6,283 nucleotides of DNA from Planctomycetota bacterium. GTDB taxonomy: Bacteria > Planctomycetota > Phycisphaerae > UBA1845. The notes beneath the pieces are model-generated. The model made no database searches. It had not been told where the DNA came from and worked only from the letters and a program-made list of their open reading frames with translations. Every line of letters starts with the position of its first letter. Within the stretch, counting starts at the first letter, position 1. The stretch is taken from positions 1 through 6,283 of the forward strand of contig JADFMZ010000197.1 in assembly GCA_022563615.1 (NCBI GenBank), given 5' to 3'. Positions 5,420-6,283 of the stretch are shown piece by piece. Position numbers and translations under genes: made by a program.

Positions 5420-6283
5420 TTGCAGCAGCGCAATCGCGCGAAATTCGACGCCGAAGAACTGACGGTGGTCTTGAGCCACTACGACCTTGGGGTCGTGGAA
5501 TCGATCACGGAGTTCGCTCGCGGCTCGCGCCGAAGCCCCAAGGTTGGCATCGTCTGTCAGCGGGGAAAGTTCCTGCTGAAGCGCCGGCGGGCGGAACGTG
5601 CCCGTCTTCAACGCGTGCCTTTTGCCCATCGGGTCCAGGATCATCTGGTGCGGGGCGGCTTCCCCCTGGCCAAGCTAGTTCCGACGCTCGCTCCAGGCGG
5701 CACGCTTCTGCAACTGCGCGATTACATCTACGAATTGTTCGAGTTCGTGCCCGGACACGCGTTCGCCCACACGCCGGAAGAGGCGCACGACGCTGGCGCC
5801 GTACTGGCCCGGTTTCACCGCGCGACGGAGGATTTCGTCGCCCCCTCCTGGCTGGCCCAACCGCGAGGAGACTATCACGACGCTCCCGCCGTTCGCACAG
5901 GACTGTGTGCCATCAGCTCGACACTAAGCTCGCATGACAGCCTTGCAGGCAACGAAGCGGAGCTGGAAGGGCTCGTGCGGTTTCTACTGTCCATCTATGA
6001 TCGCGCCGCCGATGTCGTCAATCGGATTGACTTGTCGGGGCGTCCGGAACTCGTCATTCATGCCGATTGGCATCCGGGGAACCTCCTGTTTCGTGAGAAG
6101 CGGGTTGTTGCGGTCGTTGATTATGATTCGATGCGCTACGCGCCGCGGGTCGTCGATCTGGCCAATGGGGTCTTGCAGTTCTCGATCATCGCCGGAGGAG
6201 ATCCAGCTTCCTGGCCCGATCAACTGGATGAGGATCGATTTCATGCCTTCATGGCCGGTTATGAATCGATCTCCGTGCCGAAG
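5420..6283 (+). CDS. Phosphotransferase (APH/homoserine-kinase-II-like fold), 3'-truncated
   Basis: Small-molecule or protein kinase of the aminoglycoside-phosphotransferase superfamily, which includes type II homoserine kinases and SrkA-like stress kinases. 288 residues are visible and the frame is open to the last base. An in-frame stop (TGA 5405-5407) limits the 5' end; the first usable start is TTG 5420, with GAAGGG at 5406-5411 eight bases before it. N-lobe: KVGIVCQRGKFLLKRR (41-56), with Lys54 the probable ATP-binding lysine; hinge-like YELFEFVPGHAF (104-115); then VLARFHRAT. C-lobe: catalytic loop VIHADWHPGNLLF (212-224) with Asp216 and Asn221, and the metal-binding VVDYDSM (232-238) with Asp234. 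All catalytic residues are intact. The substrate is unknown. The gene diverges from the HD hydrolase. Overlapping open frames on both strands of this stretch are shadows. Confidence 0.88.
   Translation, partial: MQQRNRAKFDAEELTVVLSHYDLGVVESITEFARGSRRSPKVGIVCQRGKFLLKRRRAERARLQRVPFAHRVQDHLVRGGFPLAKLVPTLAPGGTLLQLRDYIYELFEFVPGHAFAHTPEEAHDAGAVLARFHRATEDFVAPSWLAQPRGDYHDAPAVRTGLCAISSTLSSHDSLAGNEAELEGLVRFLLSIYDRAADVVNRIDLSGRPELVIHADWHPGNLLFREKRVVAVVDYDSMRYAPRVVDLANGVLQFSIIAGGDPASWPDQLDEDRFHAFMAGYESISVPK

Noticed and set aside
5339..5644. Minus-strand 101-codon open frame upstream of the HD gene
   Set aside because: It is antisense to the kinase N-lobe, has no motif, and would run through the HD gene's promoter.
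5362..5937. Plus-strand 191-codon open frame
   Set aside because: It overlaps the kinase in another frame, is rich in Arg/Gly/Ser runs typical of shadow frames, and shows no motif; the kinase frame has a full catalytic core.

Overview
The window is G+C-rich, gene-dense bacterial chromosome. It carries the 3' part of a tetrapyrrole (haem/sirohaem) biosynthesis operon, then a secreted HtrA-type protease translationally joined to a DNA-repair nuclease, then a convergent HD-domain phosphohydrolase, and finally a divergent aminoglycoside-phosphotransferase-fold kinase that runs off the right edge. ALA is made by the C5 (glutamate) route, the protease has a signal peptide, and GTG and TTG starts are used. 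This fits a didermal, non-alphaproteobacterial lineage. A planctomycete-like origin is a guess from overall style and is not proven by anything here.

Layout. Bases 1-802: glutamate-1-semialdehyde aminotransferase (hemL), 5' end missing. 799-1689: porphobilinogen deaminase (hemC). 1686-2360: uroporphyrinogen-III synthase (hemD). Both junctions are 4-base ATGA stop/start overlaps, so the three genes look translationally coupled. They cover glutamate semialdehyde to ALA and then porphobilinogen to uroporphyrinogen III; hemA and hemB are not in view. The HemC is unusual because it lacks the lysine-containing GGKGLF-type segment of the family, although the cofactor cysteine and catalytic aspartate remain.

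2361-2762 is a 400-base stretch without a convincing gene and is the least explained part of the window. It holds several inverted repeats, notably perfect 17-bp arms (2598-2614 / 2672-2688) around a 57-base loop that can itself fold into a branched structure. Next come a perfect 10-bp palindrome (2689-2698), an extended -10 promoter (TGCTATAAT, 2702-2710) and a purine-rich ribosome site for the protease.

2763-3914: HtrA/Deg-like serine protease with signal peptide, complete catalytic triad and one PDZ domain. 3911-4603: endonuclease V (nfi), starting on a GTG that overlaps the protease stop. 4604-4747: short convergent spacer with an 18-base REP-like palindrome. 4748-5314 (minus): HD-domain hydrolase. 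5315-5419: divergent spacer with a sigma70-like promoter for the HD gene and a 7-base-period TATTG repeat. 5420-6283: phosphotransferase-family kinase, TTG start, 3' end missing.

No mobile element, CRISPR array, tRNA or rRNA was seen, and no defence-type system is evident. The most promising lead is the structured region between hemD and the protease gene.
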